64,000 nt of DNA from positions 62,001-126,000 of the forward strand of contig CALSAQ010000004.1 in NCBI GenBank assembly GCA_943372995.1, read 5' to 3'. The notes beneath the pieces were generated by a model. That model was not told where the DNA came from and ran no database searches. It worked only from the letters and a program-made list of their open reading frames with translations. A program made the translations under genes and the position numbers. The DNA is from CAJBVG01 sp943372995. GTDB lineage: Bacteria; Bacteroidota; Bacteroidia; Sphingobacteriales; Sphingobacteriaceae. This document shows positions 59,870-64,000 of the stretch, piece after piece; positions within the stretch are counted from its first letter, which is position 1, and each line of letters starts with the position of its first letter.

Positions 59870-61906
59870 TTATTCTTTCTTTGTAAACTTTTCATTATAA
59901 ACGCTCTCTAAGGCAAACATTTCGTCCCTAAATTTAGCAGCGGTAAGGAAATCCATTTCTTTTGATGCTTTTAGCATTTCTTTTTTTGCAATATCTATAG
60001 CCTTTTGAAGGTCAGCTTTACCCATATATTGCACAACAGGATCTGCCGCCAAGTAATTATCCTCTTTTTCCACGTACGCTTGTTGCACACCTCCCTTGAA
60101 GTCCATGATAGAGGTTTGTTCAATAATGGCAGCTTTAGATTTAGTTACTGTTGTTGGTGTTATGTTATGAAGAGTATTGTATGCAATTTGCTTGTCTCTT
60201 CTTCTATTAGTCTCTTCAATAGTTACTCTCATCGATTCAGTTATAGAATCGGCATACATCACTACTTTACCTTCCGAATTTCGTGCAGCTCTACCTATCG
60301 TCTGGATTAGTGCCCTTTCAGATCTTAAAAATCCTTCTTTATCGGCATCCAAAATAGCAACTAGTGCTACTTCTGGTAAGTCCAGACCTTCTCTTAATAA
60401 ATTTATTCCAATTAACACATCAAATGTTCCAAGTCTTAAATCTCTCAGAATCTCTACCCGCTCCATAGTCTTAACTTCAGAATGAATATATCGGCATTTA
60501 ATGTTTAGCTTAGTCATGTATTTACTTAGCTCCTCCGCCATTCTTTTGGTTAATGTAGTTACTAATACCCTGAATCCTCTTTTTATTGTTTTATCAATTT
60601 CATCTAATAAATCATCTACTTGATTTATTGCTGGGCGAATTTCTATAATAGGATCTAACAACCCAGTTGGTCTAATAATTTGTTCAACTACAACTCCTTC
60701 TGTTTGTTGTAATTCATAGTCGCCAGGTGTAGCACTTACATAAATTATTTGTCCGGTTAGTGATTCGAATTCTTGAAAATTAAGAGGCCTGTTATCCATA
60801 GCTGAAGGTAAACGAAAACCATACTCTACTAATGATGTTTTTCTTGATCTATCGCCACCATACATAGCCCTTATTTGTGGAACGGTTACATGACTCTCAT
60901 CAATCACCATTAAATAATCAACGGGGAAATAATCCAGTAAACAGAACGGACGATCTCCAATTTTCCTTCCATCAAAAAATCTAGAATAGTTTTCAATACC
61001 CGAACAGTATCCTAATTCTCTAATCATTTCAAGATCATAGTTGACTCTTTCTTCTAAGCGTTTAGCTTCTAAAAATCTTTTCTCTCTTTCAAATTGTTCT
61101 TTACGAATCACCAATTCATCTTGAATATCTCTTATTGCACCTTGCATTCTATCTTTAGGTACTACATATAAATTGGCAGGATAAATAGCTGCAGTTTCCA
61201 TTTTTTCTATGGTCTTCCCTGAATTGGGTTCAATGGTACTAATCTCTTCGATTTCATCCCCAAAGAAAGCTACTCTTAACGCATAATCTGCGTATGCTAA
61301 ATAAATATCTACTATTTCACCTTTTACTCTAAATGTACCTCGTTTAAATTCTGCAGTGGTTCTAGAATAGAGAAGTTCTACGAGTCTAAATAAAAATGCA
61401 TTTCTACTAACTACCTGACCAGTTTGAATTCTCAGCACACTATCTGTGAAATCAGCAGGATTTCCCATACCATAAATACAAGAAACTGAAGAAACCACAA
61501 TAACATCTCTTCTACCTGATACAAGAGCAGATGAAGTTCGTAATCTTAATTTTTCAATCTCATCATTAATAGCTAAATCTTTTTCTATGTAAGTATTTGT
61601 GGTGGGTATGTATGCTTCTGGTTGGTAATAATCATAATAAGAGACGAAATAGTTCACCGAATTTTCAGGAAAGAACTGTTTAAACTCACCATATAGCTGA
61701 GCCGCGAGTGTTTTATTATGACTTAATATTAAAGTTGGCCTTTGTATCTGTTGAATAACATTTGCTATACTAAATGTTTTACCAGAACCCGTAACACCGA
61801 GTAAGGTTTGGAATCGTTCTTGTTTATTTATTCCTTCTACTAACTGACGTATAGCTTCTGGCTGGTCTCCAGTAGGAACATAATCTGAAGTAAGTTTAAA
61901 CTGCAT
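59870..61906 (-). CDS. uvrB: Excinuclease ABC subunit B
   Basis: From the ATG at 61906 the protein starts MQFKLTSDYVPTGDQPEAIR. The Walker A GVTGSGKT is at 37-44, the beta-hairpin YYDYYQPEAYIPTTNTYIEKD near residue 92, and helicase motifs VIDESHVTVPQ and LREGLDLPEVALVAILDADKEGFLRS follow. The C-terminal UVR helix is KEMDFLTAAKFRDEMFALE. It binds damage with UvrA and recruits UvrC (12948). A TTG start at 61912 lies inside the -7 box, so it is rejected. Confidence 0.97.
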   Translation of the reverse strand: MQFKLTSDYVPTGDQPEAIRQLVEGINKQERFQTLLGVTGSGKTFSIANVIQQIQRPTLILSHNKTLAAQLYGEFKQFFPENSVNYFVSYYDYYQPEAYIPTTNTYIEKDLAINDEIEKLRLRTSSALVSGRRDVIVVSSVSCIYGMGNPADFTDSVLRIQTGQVVSRNAFLFRLVELLYSRTTAEFKRGTFRVKGEIVDIYLAYADYALRVAFFGDEIEEISTIEPNSGKTIEKMETAAIYPANLYVVPKDRMQGAIRDIQDELVIRKEQFEREKRFLEAKRLEERVNYDLEMIRELGYCSGIENYSRFFDGRKIGDRPFCLLDYFPVDYLMVIDESHVTVPQIRAMYGGDRSRKTSLVEYGFRLPSAMDNRPLNFQEFESLTGQIIYVSATPGDYELQQTEGVVVEQIIRPTGLLDPIIEIRPAINQVDDLLDEIDKTIKRGFRVLVTTLTKRMAEELSKYMTKLNIKCRYIHSEVKTMERVEILRDLRLGTFDVLIGINLLREGLDLPEVALVAILDADKEGFLRSERALIQTIGRAARNSEGKVVMYADSITESMRVTIEETNRRRDKQIAYNTLHNITPTTVTKSKAAIIEQTSIMDFKGGVQQAYVEKEDNYLAADPVVQYMGKADLQKAIDIAKKEMLKASKEMDFLTAAKFRDEMFALESVYNEKFTKKE

Positions 61907-61909
61907 AAA

Positions 61910-61917
61910 CAAATATA
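61910..61917 (-). promoter_or_regulatory. -7 box (TATATTTG) of uvrB; implies a leaderless mRNA
   Basis: Minus-strand TATATTTG lies in the 24-base gap before uvrB; the predicted transcription start falls on or near the A of the ATG at 61906. No -33 TTTG is visible, so the start needs mapping. Confidence 0.5.
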
Positions 61918-61930
61918 AAAAACATTTAGG

Positions 61931-64000
61931 CTAGTACACTACGTGTATCAGAAATGATTTTACATATGTTTCAAATTCTAAAAATCCTATGTATGCACCT
62001 GGCATTACTGTTTTCCCATTTAATTTACCATCCCAAGAATAAGAATTGATATTAGATTCAGAATGGATTATTTTACCCCATCTATCATATACTTTGAACT
62101 GTTTTAACTTACATGGGTTGTTGGTAGTATTTTCTATTATGAAAATATCATTATTACCATCGTTGTTTGGAGAAAATACTTCGGGAATATAAATGCCCCC
62201 ATTAGCATTTTCTTTTACAAAAGGTACAGTTACTAATGTAGAGTCAACACAATCGGTATTAGGATTTGTATATAACTTTACTTCATATTCGCCAGTAACT
62301 GGGAATGTATAAACTAAGGTCTTTTCTGTACTTGTAAATCCATTGTCGAGTACCCAGAGAACAGTGTTACTTTCATTTTTTGATTGAAGTACTACATTTT
62401 GTAAGCAAGGATCGTTTAATGATTCAACAATAGCAGGTGTAAAATCAGGAACGTTTAATATAAGTGTATCTAAACCTTTGTTACAATTTTCGTCGGTAAT
62501 ACTCACGTAAATTGTATAAAGACCACCTTTAGTAAATTGATGAACAAAACTTTTTTCATCATAAGACACAGTATTAGTACCTTCTTTAAATTCCCAATAA
62601 TAATCGGCATTGGGCATTAAATTTTCAACATCAAATGAGAATGGTTTATTGGCACATTCTCCAGAAGCTGAAATGGTTGTACTTACAGGTCTGTAATCTA
62701 TAACATTTACCACGATAGTATCGGTGTCGGAATTGCATTCAAATTCTGTTATAACTGTGCATACATATGTGCCAGCAGTAGAATAGATATGTTCAGCATC
62801 TATACCAACAAAAGTATTATTTGTTGAAAATGGGTCACCAAAATTCCAAGTACAAACATCAGGTATATTATTTGCGAGTATACCAAAAGCAACTGGGTAG
62901 TTTTTGCAATATGAACTTGCAATATTGTCAATTTCTACTTCTTCCCTTTCATTTATGGTTACAATTATGCTATCAGTTCTGGAACCACAAATTGTTTTAG
63001 AAAAAAGTTTAATGTTATACGTTCCAGGTTTGTTAAAAGTAAAATAGGGTTCTTCTAGATTTGAGGTATCGTTTGTTAATAGTGGGTCTCCAAAGTCCCA
63101 ATGGTAATTTATAATATTATCAGAGCTGTAGTCGACGCCAAATAGAATTGGTTTACCAATGCAATATCCTTCTTTTTTTAATCCAACAGAATATGGCTTT
63201 GTATTTACAATTTCAATTACAATGGAATCAGTATCAGAATTACATTCGAAATGAGTAATTAAGTAAACATTAAATGTGCCAAGAGTATCGAATTTGAAAG
63301 AAGGTTCTGAGATTAAACTTGTACCCAAAGTATCTCCAAAAATCCACTCGAATGAAATGGGTTCAATTGAAGAATTTGATTTAAACAAAACAAACTCATT
63401 TCTGCAATAGGTTTTATTATCTAAATCAATTAAAGAGGTATCTCCCTTATCACTACAGTTTTTAAGTAACCTGAGCCCGAATGGTTCTATTAGAGCGTTG
63501 AAAGTTGTTTGATTACCAGCATTGTTAAAAATAAAAGATTGAATTCTATTTGGGAAATTAATGCTTTCTTCTTCAAATATTATCGGTTTGAAAAAATCAC
63601 AACAACTGAATTTAAAACTATCAGTTTTTAATATGCCTATATTTGATTCTCCTTTTTCTGAAAAGAAAGATGTACTAAAAGTAATTAATAATTCATTGTT
63701 AATTGAAGACTCTAGAGAATTCAAACTATTTACTTTTGTTTGCTTTGTGGATTCCAAAGTGAATAATAAGTTCCCATCTAAGTCGAGCTTTGAGATAAAA
63801 AATTTAGGACCAACTACAGCACTATCCTTTACAGGTATAGTGTCGATTATGCCTAAGATATATAGATGGTCTTGTATTTTTGTCATCGAATATCCTGTCT
63901 CATTAGTCTTATTACCATATAGTTTTGTAAACTGGATATTGAAGTCAAAATCCAATTTTGACAATAGGATATCATATCCACCAGCACCATCAGAGTAGGT
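61931..64000 (-). CDS. PKD-repeat surface protein with gliding-associated C-terminal domain (T9SS type B), 5' end cut
   Basis: The frame stays open to the right window edge: the codons before the TTG at 63964 read YSDGAGGYDIL, so the start is outside. That part resembles beta-propeller/SBBP repeats (GGYDILLSKLDFDFN). Next come about five PKD-like domains, each with F-x-W-x-F-G-D/P patterns such as FEWIFGD, YHWDFGDPLLTN and CTWNFGDPFSTN and Cys pairs between them. The C-terminal domain (GGIYIPEVFSPNNDGNNDIF, DRWGKIIH, YSWDGKLNGK) is the CHU_C/T9SS type B sorting domain. The protein is probably a large exported adhesin. It lies upstream of uvrB, with the stop 24 bases before its start. Confidence 0.88.
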   Translation of the reverse strand, partial: TYSDGAGGYDILLSKLDFDFNIQFTKLYGNKTNETGYSMTKIQDHLYILGIIDTIPVKDSAVVGPKFFISKLDLDGNLLFTLESTKQTKVNSLNSLESSINNELLITFSTSFFSEKGESNIGILKTDSFKFSCCDFFKPIIFEEESINFPNRIQSFIFNNAGNQTTFNALIEPFGLRLLKNCSDKGDTSLIDLDNKTYCRNEFVLFKSNSSIEPISFEWIFGDTLGTSLISEPSFKFDTLGTFNVYLITHFECNSDTDSIVIEIVNTKPYSVGLKKEGYCIGKPILFGVDYSSDNIINYHWDFGDPLLTNDTSNLEEPYFTFNKPGTYNIKLFSKTICGSRTDSIIVTINEREEVEIDNIASSYCKNYPVAFGILANNIPDVCTWNFGDPFSTNNTFVGIDAEHIYSTAGTYVCTVITEFECNSDTDTIVVNVIDYRPVSTTISASGECANKPFSFDVENLMPNADYYWEFKEGTNTVSYDEKSFVHQFTKGGLYTIYVSITDENCNKGLDTLILNVPDFTPAIVESLNDPCLQNVVLQSKNESNTVLWVLDNGFTSTEKTLVYTFPVTGEYEVKLYTNPNTDCVDSTLVTVPFVKENANGGIYIPEVFSPNNDGNNDIFIIENTTNNPCKLKQFKVYDRWGKIIHSESNINSYSWDGKLNGKTVMPGAYIGFLEFETYVKSFLIHVVY

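Noticed and set aside
63561..63998. Plus-strand frame of 145 codons at the right edge
   Set aside because: The opposite frame has PKD and sorting-domain patterns and stays open to the edge; this one has none.

Overview
The window is AT-rich chromosomal DNA from a member of the Bacteroidota, most likely Flavobacteriia or a close relative. The evidence is a near-complete set of type IX secretion (T9SS) and gliding genes, T9SS sorting domains on exported proteins, Bacteroidota-only families (DUF4271, DUF4834, PorP/SprF), promoters of the TAnnTTTG type, few Shine-Dalgarno sequences, and an ATP synthase operon without atpD and atpC. Genes are tightly packed. I see no prophage, no insertion sequence with a transposase and no CRISPR array.

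Layout. 1-1646: the end of a DUF4440-like gene, a small T9SS cargo protein and a fasciclin protein. 1698-7068: a cyclase-family hydrolase and hemW on the minus strand, then a BamA/TamA-like protein, DUF4271 and hemD on the plus strand. 7206-12891: porP/sprF and gldK-L-M-N, the core of the T9SS trans-envelope machine. 12948-19573 (minus): uvrC, a class A PBP and sprE/porW. 19693-26678 (plus): an M23 peptidase and bactofilin pair leading into atpZ, an AtpI-like gene and atpB-E-F-H-A-G. 26738-31066 (minus): a GNAT protein, YceI, a prolyl oligopeptidase lipoprotein and gldB. 31089-40562: a PorT-like barrel, nadE, lnt, rsmI, serS, an OstA-like protein and tilS. 40607-44321 (minus): a 2-oxoglutarate oxygenase-like protein and an AsmA protein. 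44385-45313: a tRNA-Val locus broken into a tandem array with a small GIY-YIG nuclease gene. 45310-47555 (minus): a probable copper operon (Cys-rich protein, MbnP, barrel). 47664-50680 (minus): recO and porZ. 50834-58974 (plus): an MMPL/RND exporter, ileS, a histone H1-like/DksA fusion, lspA and a SIMPL protein. 58977-64000 (minus): rdgB, DUF4834, uvrB and a large PKD/gliding C-terminal protein cut by the right edge.

How the genes fit together. Many genes serve the cell envelope: the T9SS core (PorP, GldK-N, SprE, PorZ), candidate T9SS substrates (367-963 and 61931-64000), the lipoprotein maturation enzymes Lnt and LspA that the GldB, GldK and SprE lipoproteins need, outer-membrane assembly proteins (BamA/TamA-like, OstA-like, AsmA), and peptidoglycan enzymes (PBP, M23 plus bactofilin).

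The least ordinary stretch is 44385-45313. One promoter, five full or partial copies of a tRNA-Val gene, three copies of one terminator and three copies (one whole, two broken) of a GIY-YIG gene with an unusually strong Shine-Dalgarno form a tandem array. One unit has a deletion between 8-bp direct repeats. Other points of interest are two promoters with an FNR-like palindrome at the same distance from the -7 box, a GxHH active-site motif in IleRS, an intrinsic terminator between atpE and atpF, and intergenic clusters of 7-8 bp repeats in opposing orientations.
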